A stretch of DNA of 64,000 nt from Caulobacter sp. SLTY (GTDB lineage: Bacteria > Pseudomonadota > Alphaproteobacteria > Caulobacterales > Caulobacteraceae): positions 1 through 64,000 of the forward strand of contig NZ_JAAALA010000005.1 in the NCBI RefSeq assembly GCF_009905535.1, in the 5' to 3' direction. Below are positions 44,701 to 53,339 of this stretch, one piece after another. The notes beneath the pieces were generated by a model. That model worked only from the letters and a program-made list of their open reading frames with translations. It was not told where the DNA came from and did not search any database. A program made the position numbers and the translations under genes. Numbering within the stretch: position 1 is the first letter of the stretch; the number at the start of each line of letters is the position of its first letter.

Positions 44701-46224
44701 ATGGCCTTCACCGCCACTCGCAAAGCCACCGCCCTCGAGGCCATCAACGCCCAACGCCTCAGCCTCCGGACCCTCCCCGAGGAAGGCGGCGAACAACCGC
44801 AAGCCCGGGCCCTCATCCCTGGCGAACCGGTTCGGGCCGCGTTCGACGGCACGGCGGGGAACGACACCGCCAGTGGCGGGTCGACCGCCGACACGCTCAA
44901 CGGCTTTGGCGGCGAGGACACCCTGAACGGCCTGGGCGGGGATGACATCCTCGACGGAGGCGACGCAAAGGACTACCTCTACGGCGGCGCCGGTGCGGAC
45001 GACCTGATCGGCGGCTCCGGTGGCGACCTGCTGGACGGCGGCACGGGGGCGGACCAGATGGCCGGTGGGCTGGGCGACGACACCTATGTGGTCGACAGCG
45101 TGGACGACGTGGTCATCGAGCTCGCTGGCCAGGGCCAGGACCGGGTGCGCAGCAGCGTCGAGTTCAGCCTGAGCGACGCGCTCGAGAACCTGCAACTGAC
45201 CGGAACACGCGACATCGACGCCTCGGGCAACGCCTTCGCCAACCAGATCGACGGCAACAGCGGCGACAACCTCATCAACGGCAACGGTGGAAATGACCTG
45301 GTCCGCGGCGGCGAGGGCGAGGACACCCTCAGCGGAGACGATGGAGACGACCAGGTCCTCGGCGGGCTTGGCGACGATGTGCTCTACGGCGACGCGGGGA
45401 TGGACCGCCTCCAGGGCGAGGCGGGGGTTGACCAGCTCCAGGGCGGCGACGGCGCCGATGTTCTGGACGGCGGGGCGGACGGCGACGCGCTGTTCGGGGA
45501 CTCGGGCGCCGACCAGCTGAACGGCGGGGATGGAAACGACTATCTGGAGGGCGGGGATGGCAATGACATCCTTACCGGCGGCGCCGGGGCTGATCAGATG
45601 AACGGCGGCGCCGGGGACGACGTCTACATCGTCGCGGCCGGGGATGTCGTCGAGGAGTATGCAAACGACGGCGTCGATACGGTCCGGAGCACCGGAGCCT
45701 GGGTGCTGTCCGACGAAGTGGAGCGGCTGATCCTGGAGGGCTCCGGGAACGTCGCGGGGACCGGCAACGCGCTGGCCAACCAGATCACCGGCAACAGCGG
45801 CGCCAACATCCTCGATGGGGCGGCCGGCATCGACATCATAGGCGGCGGCCTGGGCGCCGACCGGATCATCGGCGGGACGGGCAATGACATCCTGACCGGC
45901 GGCGGCGGCATCGACACCTTCGCGGTGCGAGGGGAGTCGGTCTATTCCAGCCGCTCGCCGCAGGGGCGGCTCCTGGAGGTCGACACCATCGCCGACTACC
46001 AGATCGGCGTGGACATCATCGACCTGTCGGCAATCGCGTCGGGCGACGCGGACGGCGCCTTCAACCTGGTGTCGAACTTCGACGGCGTGGCGGGCCGGAT
46101 GACCCTGAAGTTCGCCGGCGGGACCACCACCCTTTCGCTCGATGTCGATGGCGACTCCAAGGCCGACTACCTGCTGAAGATCAACGGCGACGTCACCGGC
46201 GAAAGCGGCCGCTGGCTGCTGTAG
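44701..46224 (+). CDS. RTX protein D, without propeller
   Basis: A 507-aa RTX protein. The first 45 residues (MAFTATRKATALEAINAQRL...) have no FG-GAP repeat; then come RTX nonapeptides (about 46-404) and the shared C-terminal domain (405-507, GESGRWLL). It looks like the RTX half of its neighbours with a fresh N-terminus. It follows protein C by 95 bases in the same direction and is convergent with the second Crp gene, whose stop is 15 bases away. Confidence 0.9.
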   Translation: MAFTATRKATALEAINAQRLSLRTLPEEGGEQPQARALIPGEPVRAAFDGTAGNDTASGGSTADTLNGFGGEDTLNGLGGDDILDGGDAKDYLYGGAGADDLIGGSGGDLLDGGTGADQMAGGLGDDTYVVDSVDDVVIELAGQGQDRVRSSVEFSLSDALENLQLTGTRDIDASGNAFANQIDGNSGDNLINGNGGNDLVRGGEGEDTLSGDDGDDQVLGGLGDDVLYGDAGMDRLQGEAGVDQLQGGDGADVLDGGADGDALFGDSGADQLNGGDGNDYLEGGDGNDILTGGAGADQMNGGAGDDVYIVAAGDVVEEYANDGVDTVRSTGAWVLSDEVERLILEGSGNVAGTGNALANQITGNSGANILDGAAGIDIIGGGLGADRIIGGTGNDILTGGGGIDTFAVRGESVYSSRSPQGRLLEVDTIADYQIGVDIIDLSAIASGDADGAFNLVSNFDGVAGRMTLKFAGGTTTLSLDVDGDSKADYLLKINGDVTGESGRWLL

Positions 46225-46239
46225 CGAAGCAGACCGCCA

Positions 46240-47001
46240 TCAGCCGCGCGGCGCCTGCGCCAGGTAGTCCCTGGCGGTGGCGTGGAGGGGATTCAGCGAC
46301 TCGACGACCCGCAGGAGGGCGGCGGGGTCAGCGATGATGAAGCCGCGATACTGCTTCTTCACCGCCCCGGCGGCGATCAGCTCCTGCACCGACCGCACCA
46401 CAGCCGAATACGACAGCCCCAGAAAGTCGGCGATGTCGTCATACGTGATTGGCGCCGGCAGAGGGGTCTCGGCCCCTTCGAGCAGGCTGGGCCGGCGGCC
46501 AAGGTAGGTGATGGCCTTGGCCACCCGGGCGTTGTTGTCGTTGATGACGTTCATATAGGTCCGGTCGTGCTCCATGCGTGCGCGCAGACAGACCAGCCGC
46601 AGCATCTTGACCAGCAGCGCGGCGTCGGCCTCCAGTTCGGCGCGGAAGGCGGCCGCCGGGATGCGGACCAGCCGGGTGCGTCCGCGGGCGGTGGCGGTGA
46701 ACAGCTGCGCCCGGTCATCCAGAGCCGGTGTCAGCCCCATCACCTGCGGCGCGGTCAACAGGTCCGCCAGGAAGCGGTCGCCGTTCGACACGGTAATCGC
46801 CACCTCCAGGCATCCCTCGGCGACGATCCACAGGTATTGGGGCGGCTCCTGCGACCGGGCGATCACCTCGCCGGGGTTATGCCAGACCATGCTGCTCAAC
46901 GCCGCCAGCCGCGAAAGCGCCGCGTCGGACCAGAATGCAAAGGGCGCGGCCACGCGCAAATCCTGGGACCGAACCTCGCCGCCCGCCTTCGCCACGCTCA
47001 C
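46240..47001 (-). CDS. Crp/Fnr-family regulator, paralogue 2 of the RTX array
   Basis: A 253-aa protein from a GTG at 47001 with GGAG five bases upstream. This start aligns residue for residue with paralogue 1 (34845-35606; VSVAKAGGEVRSQDLR against MDKDNGRQAVRPEDLR) and gives the same length, so I prefer it to the ATG at 47103. The effector domain is a cNMP-like beta-roll, and the winged helix ITYDDIADFLGLSYSAVVRSVQELIAAGAVKKQYRG is nearly the same as in paralogue 1. It is divergent from FG-GAP/RTX gene E (128 bases). Confidence 0.88.
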   Translation of the reverse strand: MSVAKAGGEVRSQDLRVAAPFAFWSDAALSRLAALSSMVWHNPGEVIARSQEPPQYLWIVAEGCLEVAITVSNGDRFLADLLTAPQVMGLTPALDDRAQLFTATARGRTRLVRIPAAAFRAELEADAALLVKMLRLVCLRARMEHDRTYMNVINDNNARVAKAITYLGRRPSLLEGAETPLPAPITYDDIADFLGLSYSAVVRSVQELIAAGAVKKQYRGFIIADPAALLRVVESLNPLHATARDYLAQAPRG

Positions 47002-47017
47002 CTCACTCCGCAGCGGT

Positions 47018-47033
47018 TCACCATAATGAGGAT
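47018..47033. promoter_or_regulatory. candidate regulator site in crp2-RTX E divergent gap
   Basis: TCACCATAATGAGGAT resembles the better dyad TCACCAAATTGGGTGA at 50065-50080 in front of gene F and TAACCAGATTGGGCAA in front of gene A. It is a weak candidate for a shared operator. Confidence 0.25.
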
Positions 47034-47129
47034 AAACTAGGCGAAACAACTCTCCTGAGAAGGTCTGGATTTCGGAACTCTGCTTTTCTGCCGCGGCGCG
47101 CACCAGCCGCCTGTTTGAAGAGCGTCCCC

Positions 47130-49952
47130 ATGCCCGTCTCCGCCGTCCTCGACCTCTCGACGCTCACCCCGACGGACGGGGTGGAGATCACCGGGGCCGC
47201 CCCCGCCGACCAGCTGACCTTCGGAAACAGCGTCGGCGACGTGAACGGCGATGGCTTCGAGGACTATCTGTTTTCAACGAAGATCGACGCCCTCGGGGAG
47301 GTCGCGGCCTACATCGTCTTCGGCACGGCGGCGGGCCTGCCGGTCGGCATCGACCTGGCGACCCTGAACGGCTCCAACGGCTTCCGCTTCACAGCCGGCG
47401 ACAGCGCGATGATCGCCAACGGCGTGGGCTACACCGGGACAAACGCCGGTGACGTCAACGGAGATGGCATCGATGACCTGATCATCAGCGATGGCGATGG
47501 CCGGTTCAGCGGGGTCTACACCAACGTCTACGTCCTTTTCGGCAAGACCGAGCCGTTCGACGCGGTGGTCGACGCGAACGACATGGGTCCCGAAGACGGG
47601 TTCGCCATGAGCTCTTCGCGGCCCATTCGGCAGGCCAACATTATCGATGATCTCAACGGCGACGGCCTGGCCGACATGATCCTGGTCCGGGACGAAGACG
47701 ACATCATCTACGTCGTCTATGGGCGCCAGGGGGATGGCGCTGACCTGGACCTGGACGCGCTGGACCCCGCCGAAGGGTTCGCGATCACCTACGCCAATGA
47801 GCCTCTCTTTGACGTCGCGGTCGGGGACTTCAACGGCGACGGAAGGCCCGATATCGCGGTCGGAACGCTGCAATCCGACGACGGCAACACTCTGCCGGCC
47901 GGCGCCGGAGAGGTCTACCTGCTACTGGGCGACGAGGATGGCTTCGAGTCGACGGACCTGGCGGCCTTGCCGCCAGGCGAGGGTATCCGGATTGCCGGCG
48001 AGGTTGTCGGCGGCGGCGTCGGGATGGGGGTCGCCTTCGCCGACATCAACGGAGACGGTCTGGACGACCTGGTCGCCAGCGCCTTCACGCCCAACTCCAG
48101 CGGCGAGGTCTATGTGGTGTTTGGCGCGACCTCGGGGGTGGACACGGACCTTCGTCCCTCCGAGCTGAACGGCGCCAACGGGTTCCGGATCGTCGGCAGC
48201 GCCCCGAACACCGCACTGGGCCTCGGCCTTTCGGGCGGCGGCGACTTCAACGGGGATGGATACCAGGACCTGATCGTCAGCGCCCGAGGCGCCGCCTTCA
48301 ACGGGGCGCAGTCCGGAACGGCCTATGTCCTGTTCGGCCGTGCGGAAGGTTTTGCCGCCACCATCGATCTGTCGACTCTCGATGGCAGCAACGGTTTCCG
48401 GATCGACGGCGCGGAGGAAGGCGACCTGTTCGGCCTTGCGCCCCGCTTCATCGGCGATGCGAACGGTGACGGCTTTGACGACCTCATGGTCGTCGCCCCC
48501 CGGACCGGCAACAACGCATCCCGTATCGCGTCGGTCTACATCATCTACGGCGAAGCCAGCTTCAAGAACTTCGCCGGCACGGCGGACGCCGACGTCTTCG
48601 AGGGCGGGACGCTGGGCGACACCGTCAATGGCCTGGGAAGTTCGGACACTCTCAGCGGCGCGGGCGGTGACGATATCATCGACGGCGGAGACGGCGCCGA
48701 CCGGCTCTTCGGCGACGAGGGCGCGGACGATATTCTGGGCGGCGCCGGAGGCGACCTGCTGGATGGCGGGACCGGCGCGGACCAGATGGCCGGGGGCCTG
48801 GGGGACGACACCTATGTGGTGGATGACTTCGCCGATCAGGTGACCGAGGGCCTGAACCAGGGCCAGGACCGGGTGCGCAGCAGCGTCGACTTCATCCTGG
48901 GCGCCAACGTGGAGAACCTGCAGCTCACCGGGTCGGGCGACAACAACGGCACGGGCAACGGGCTGGCCAACCAGATCGACGGCAACGGCGGCTCCAACTT
49001 CATCAGAGGCGGCGGTGGGAACGACATCCTCAAGGCCGGCGCGGGCAATGATTTCCTCTTCGGAGAAGAAGGTGACGACCTGATCCTCGGCGGGGACGGC
49101 ATCGACGCCATCAACGGATCGGACGGCAATGACCGCATCGAGGGCGGCGCGGGCGCCGATGACATTCTCGGCGGGCTGGGCCTGGACCTTATCGACGGGG
49201 GCGATGGGGACGACATCCTCCGTGGCAATGGCGGCAACGACCAGATCAACGGCGGGGCGGGGGCTGATGACCTGGTGGGCAATTCTGGCAACGACGTCCT
49301 GAACGGCGGCGATGGAGCCGACCAGATGGCCGGCGGGACGGAGGACGATATCTACATCGTTACCCTCGGCGACACCGTCCTTGAGAACAGCGGCGAGGGG
49401 ATCGATACGGTTCGGGCCGGTCTCAGCTGGACGCTGGGCGCCCAGCTCGAGCGGCTGGTCCTGGAGGGGACGGGCGACTTCGTCGGCACGGGCAACGCGC
49501 TGGCCAACCAGATCACCGGCAATGGCGGCGCCAACACCCTCGATGGGGCGGCCGGCAACGATAACATCAACGGCGGCCTGGGCGCCGACCAGCTCATCGG
49601 CGGGACGGGCAACGATATCCTGACCGGCGGAGGCGGGATGGACACCTTCGTGGTGCGGCAGGAGTCGGTCTATTCCAGCCTGGCGCCCCAGGGGCGGGTT
49701 GTGGAGGTCGACACCATCGCCGACTACCAGATCGGTGTGGACATCATCGACCTTTCGGCCATCGTGTCGGGCGACGCGGACGGCGCCTTCAACCTGGTGT
49801 CGAACTTCGACGGCGTGGCGGGCCGGATGACCCTGAAGTTCGCTGGCGGGGTGACGACCCTGTCGCTGGATGTCGATGGCGATTCCAAGGCCGACTACCT
49901 GCTGAAGATCAACGGTGACGTGACCGGCGAAAGCGGCCGCTGGCTGCTCTGA
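47130..49952 (+). CDS. FG-GAP/RTX protein E
   Basis: A 940-aa member of the array. Seven FG-GAP repeats fill about 1-479; they are more diverged than in A-C (some carry DGV, EDG or PGEG in place of TNG). RTX repeats follow (480-836) and the shared C-terminal domain (837-940, GESGRWLL). The ATG at 47130 (MPVSAVLDLSTLTP) aligns with the starts of A and C. It is divergent from the second Crp gene and likely controlled by it. Confidence 0.9.
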   Translation: MPVSAVLDLSTLTPTDGVEITGAAPADQLTFGNSVGDVNGDGFEDYLFSTKIDALGEVAAYIVFGTAAGLPVGIDLATLNGSNGFRFTAGDSAMIANGVGYTGTNAGDVNGDGIDDLIISDGDGRFSGVYTNVYVLFGKTEPFDAVVDANDMGPEDGFAMSSSRPIRQANIIDDLNGDGLADMILVRDEDDIIYVVYGRQGDGADLDLDALDPAEGFAITYANEPLFDVAVGDFNGDGRPDIAVGTLQSDDGNTLPAGAGEVYLLLGDEDGFESTDLAALPPGEGIRIAGEVVGGGVGMGVAFADINGDGLDDLVASAFTPNSSGEVYVVFGATSGVDTDLRPSELNGANGFRIVGSAPNTALGLGLSGGGDFNGDGYQDLIVSARGAAFNGAQSGTAYVLFGRAEGFAATIDLSTLDGSNGFRIDGAEEGDLFGLAPRFIGDANGDGFDDLMVVAPRTGNNASRIASVYIIYGEASFKNFAGTADADVFEGGTLGDTVNGLGSSDTLSGAGGDDIIDGGDGADRLFGDEGADDILGGAGGDLLDGGTGADQMAGGLGDDTYVVDDFADQVTEGLNQGQDRVRSSVDFILGANVENLQLTGSGDNNGTGNGLANQIDGNGGSNFIRGGGGNDILKAGAGNDFLFGEEGDDLILGGDGIDAINGSDGNDRIEGGAGADDILGGLGLDLIDGGDGDDILRGNGGNDQINGGAGADDLVGNSGNDVLNGGDGADQMAGGTEDDIYIVTLGDTVLENSGEGIDTVRAGLSWTLGAQLERLVLEGTGDFVGTGNALANQITGNGGANTLDGAAGNDNINGGLGADQLIGGTGNDILTGGGGMDTFVVRQESVYSSLAPQGRVVEVDTIADYQIGVDIIDLSAIVSGDADGAFNLVSNFDGVAGRMTLKFAGGVTTLSLDVDGDSKADYLLKINGDVTGESGRWLL

Positions 49953-50057
49953 CCGTGTCGCCGCTCTTTGGGAGAACGGTGGTTTGAGAAACGCTCACTC
50001 CAAAAAGTCACTAAAATGAGGACATCGCCTTCGGGTTGCGGCAGGACGCCATCCGGG

Positions 50058-50091
50058 GGGACCCTCACCAAATTGGGTGATCGACGGTCCC
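50058..50091. promoter_or_regulatory. dyad upstream of RTX protein F (candidate operator)
   Basis: An inner dyad TCACC-AAATTG-GGTGA (50065-50080) is set in an outer one, GGGACC (50058-50063) with GGTCCC (50086-50091). It lies 20 bases before the ATG of gene F. It could be a regulator site or a leader hairpin masking translation. A Crp-family dyad is possible but the word is not the classic TGTGA/TCACA. Confidence 0.4.
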
Positions 50092-50110
50092 GAGTGAGGA
50101 GCACCGTTCG

Positions 50111-53100
50111 ATGGCTGATGCGTTCCCGGCAGTCTACAATCTCAACACCCTGAACGGGACGGACGGGGTCCGGCTCAACTCTCCGGACAACGCCGGCGCC
50201 TTTGGCCTGGTCGCCCTGGCCGACTTCAACGGCGACGGGCTGATGGACATGATCCTCGGCTCGCCCGGCTCCAACTATGTCGGCTCCAGTTCCGGTTCGG
50301 TCTACATCGTCTATGGCCGCAGTGGCCTGCCGGCGAGCTACACCGCCCCGGCCACCCCGACGATCGGCGACGGCGTGGCCCGGTTCGACGGATTCTGGTC
50401 GATGGCCCGCCTTGGCACGGACATCACCTCACTGGGCGACATCAACGGCGATGGCCGCGACGACCTCCTCGTCACCCAGCCCTACCTCGAGCTCAATGGC
50501 CAGACCTGGGGCTCGGCATTCGTCCTGTACGGCCAGGAGGATTTCGAGGGCACGCAGTACATCGGCGCCCTGACCGCGGAGCAGGGCTTCGAGATCAATA
50601 TTCCGCTCCCCAGCCGCGGTTTCATGAACGTCGCCGGCGTTGGCGACGTCAACGGCGATGGCGTGGGCGACTTCGCGGTCGGGGTGGAGCAGACCTCAAC
50701 CGACTTCGTCAGCTTCAACGGCGCGACCTTCATCGTCTACGGAGGCCAGGCGTTCGGTACGTCGCTGGATGTCGGCAGCCTGACCGCCGCCCAGGGCGTG
50801 CGGATCAACGGCGCGACCAACTACGAGTACAGCGGCATCGCCGTGTCCTCGGCCGGCGACATCAACGGCGACGGGGTGGACGACCTGTTCATCGGCGCCA
50901 AGGCGGGGACGACCAGCGGCTATGCCGGCTTCGTCTACGTGGTCTACGGCAGCGAGGGCGGCCTGGGGGGCGACCTGGACCTGGGGACCCTGAACGCGGC
51001 GCAGGGCTTCCGCATCCAGGGCGTGTCGGGCGGCGACGCCCTCGGCTCCAGCGTGGCCTCGCTGGGCGACGTCAACGGGGACGGCATCGACGACTTCGTG
51101 CTCCGCGCCGCCTACGGCGAGGCCGGCGGCAACAACGGGGGGGCGGCCTATGTCGTCTTCGGGCGGGCCGACGGCTTTGCCGGGGGGGTAAACCTCGCCA
51201 CCCTGGACGGCTCGAACGGTTTCGCCATCGGGGCCGCGGCCGACGGTCACCGGCTGGGCGAGCAGCTCGCCTCGGCAGGCGACATCAACGGCGACGGCTT
51301 GGCCGATATCCTCGTCGCCGCCCCGAACTTCGGGCCGACCTACGGCGGCGCGGTCTATGTGATCTACGGTTCGGAGAGCTTCTCCTCGGGCGTCCTTAAC
51401 GTCTCCAGCCTCAACGGCGTCAACGGCTTCGCCATGACCGGCTCATGGTCCACCGGCCGAGGCGGCATGGCGGTCGGCGACATCAACGGCGACGGCATCG
51501 ACGACATCTTCGTCGGCGCCACCAGCGCCTTGGGCCGCGCCTATGTGGTCTACGGCCGCTTCGAAGCGCCGATCGTGGAAACGGGCGGGGCCGGGGTGGA
51601 CAGCCTGACCGGCGCGGATCTCGACGACCGGCTTAGCGGCGGCGGCGGGGACGACATCCTCGACGGGGGCCTGGGCGCCGACCGCCTGACCGGCGGCCTG
51701 GGGTCCGACACCTTCTATGTCGATGACGCTGGTGACACGACCGAGGAGGCCGACGGCGAGGGGACGGACACGGTCATCGCCTCGCTGACCTGGACCCTGG
51801 CCGACTTCGTCGAGCACCTCACCCTGACCGGCGCGGCCGACCTGGACGGCGTGGGCAACGGCCTGGCCAATATCATCACAGGCAACGACGGGGCCAACCT
51901 GCTGGACGGCGGCGCCGGAAACGACCGGCTGTTCGGCGGCCTGGGCGCGGACGACCTGGTTGGCGGCCTGGGCTCCGACTTCCTCGACGGGGGCCTCGGG
52001 GCCGACGCCCTGGCCGGCGGAGCGGGCGACGACATCTATGTCGTCGATGATGCGGGCGACGTGGTCACCGAACTTGCCGGCGGCGGCTCCGACCGGATCC
52101 GCATCAGCGTCCAGTTCAGCCTGGGCGCCTTCCAGGAAAACCTGCAGCTGATCGGCACGGCCGACATCAACGGCATCGGCAACGAACTGGCCAACCAGAT
52201 CGACGGCAACAGCGGCGCCAACAACCTCTTCGCCGGCGGCGGCGCCGACATCGTCCGCGGCATGGACGGCGCCGACTTCCTCTACGGCCAGGCCGGCGCC
52301 GACCAGCTGCTGGGCGGCGAGGGCGACGACTACATCTGGGGTGGGGACGACAATGACCGCCTGCAGGGCGGCAATGGCGTCGACGGGCTCTACGGCGAAG
52401 GCGGCATCGACATCCTCGACGGCGATGCGGGCGACGACACCCTGACTGGCGGCTTTGGCAATGACCAGCTGAACGGCGGGGCCGACAACGACAGCCTGTG
52501 GGGGGACGAGGGCAACGACATCCTCAACGGCGGGATCGGAAACGACAGCATGATGGGCGGTGAGGGTGACGACACCTTCTTCGTCGACAGCCTCGGCGAC
52601 ACCATCACCGAGTACATCAACGAAGGGACCGACATCGTCCGCGCGACGGTCAGCTGGACCCTGGGATCCAATCTGGAACGGCTCATCCTTGAGGGAAACG
52701 GCGACCTGGACGGGACGGGCAACGGCCTGGCCAACCAGATCACCGGCAACAGCGGCGCCAACACCCTCGATGGGGCGGCCCTCAACGACATCATCAACGG
52801 CGGGCTGGGCGACGACCGGCTCATCGGCGGCACGGGCAACGATATCCTGACCGGCGGCGGCGGGGCCGACAGCTTCGTGGTCGAGGCGGCATCGATCTAT
52901 TCCAGCCGGGAGCCGGCGGGGCGGACGGTCGAGATGGACAGCATCAGCGACTACGCGATCGGGATCGACATCATCGACCTGTCGGCCATCGACTCCGGCA
53001 GCCAGGACGGGGCCTTCAGCCTGGCGTCGGCCTTCGACGGCTCGGTGGGGCAGATGACCCTGAAGTTCGCCGGCGGGGTCACCACCCTGTCGCTCGATAC

Positions 53101-53179
53101 CGACGGCGACGCAAAGGCCGACTACCTGTTGAAGATAAACGGAAACGTCACCGGCGAGAGCGGGCGCTGGCTGCTGTAG
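50111..53179 (+). CDS. FG-GAP/RTX protein F
   Basis: A 1022-aa, more distant member. Seven FG-GAP-like repeats (about 1-488; second is worn) precede a longer RTX region (489-919) that includes two DDxYVVDDAGD-type units, and the C-terminal domain (920-1022) ends GESGRWLL as in A-E but has MDSISDYAIGIDIIDLSAI in place of the shared VDTIADYQIG. It therefore marks an older split within the family. GTGAGGAGCACC in front of the ATG supplies the ribosome site. Confidence 0.9.
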   Translation: MADAFPAVYNLNTLNGTDGVRLNSPDNAGAFGLVALADFNGDGLMDMILGSPGSNYVGSSSGSVYIVYGRSGLPASYTAPATPTIGDGVARFDGFWSMARLGTDITSLGDINGDGRDDLLVTQPYLELNGQTWGSAFVLYGQEDFEGTQYIGALTAEQGFEINIPLPSRGFMNVAGVGDVNGDGVGDFAVGVEQTSTDFVSFNGATFIVYGGQAFGTSLDVGSLTAAQGVRINGATNYEYSGIAVSSAGDINGDGVDDLFIGAKAGTTSGYAGFVYVVYGSEGGLGGDLDLGTLNAAQGFRIQGVSGGDALGSSVASLGDVNGDGIDDFVLRAAYGEAGGNNGGAAYVVFGRADGFAGGVNLATLDGSNGFAIGAAADGHRLGEQLASAGDINGDGLADILVAAPNFGPTYGGAVYVIYGSESFSSGVLNVSSLNGVNGFAMTGSWSTGRGGMAVGDINGDGIDDIFVGATSALGRAYVVYGRFEAPIVETGGAGVDSLTGADLDDRLSGGGGDDILDGGLGADRLTGGLGSDTFYVDDAGDTTEEADGEGTDTVIASLTWTLADFVEHLTLTGAADLDGVGNGLANIITGNDGANLLDGGAGNDRLFGGLGADDLVGGLGSDFLDGGLGADALAGGAGDDIYVVDDAGDVVTELAGGGSDRIRISVQFSLGAFQENLQLIGTADINGIGNELANQIDGNSGANNLFAGGGADIVRGMDGADFLYGQAGADQLLGGEGDDYIWGGDDNDRLQGGNGVDGLYGEGGIDILDGDAGDDTLTGGFGNDQLNGGADNDSLWGDEGNDILNGGIGNDSMMGGEGDDTFFVDSLGDTITEYINEGTDIVRATVSWTLGSNLERLILEGNGDLDGTGNGLANQITGNSGANTLDGAALNDIINGGLGDDRLIGGTGNDILTGGGGADSFVVEAASIYSSREPAGRTVEMDSISDYAIGIDIIDLSAIDSGSQDGAFSLASAFDGSVGQMTLKFAGGVTTLSLDTDGDAKADYLLKINGNVTGESGRWLL

Positions 53180-53339
53180 AACTCGTCGGTTCGCCTCGCG
53201 GGAGAAGTTGGTCCAACGCCTTGCAGCGTGAGGGTTGCGCGAGTTTTTCCCGCAGAAATTGACCCATGTTTTTTCACTTTCGGAGAACTTTGAAATGCGT
53301 TAGCGGCGTAGGCTGAACTATTTTGGGGGGACTACCAAC
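53180..53339. other. intergenic region before the giant RTX gene
   Basis: This 160-nt gap holds GTTGGTCCAAC (a palindrome near 53207), CTCGCG (53195-53200) that can pair with CGCGAG (53238-53243) before a TTTTT run (a possible terminator for gene F), an AT-richer stretch ATGTTTTTTCAC near 53257 and GGGGGG at 53325-53330 before the ATG. A promoter for the giant gene is likely but cannot be fixed. Confidence 0.4.
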
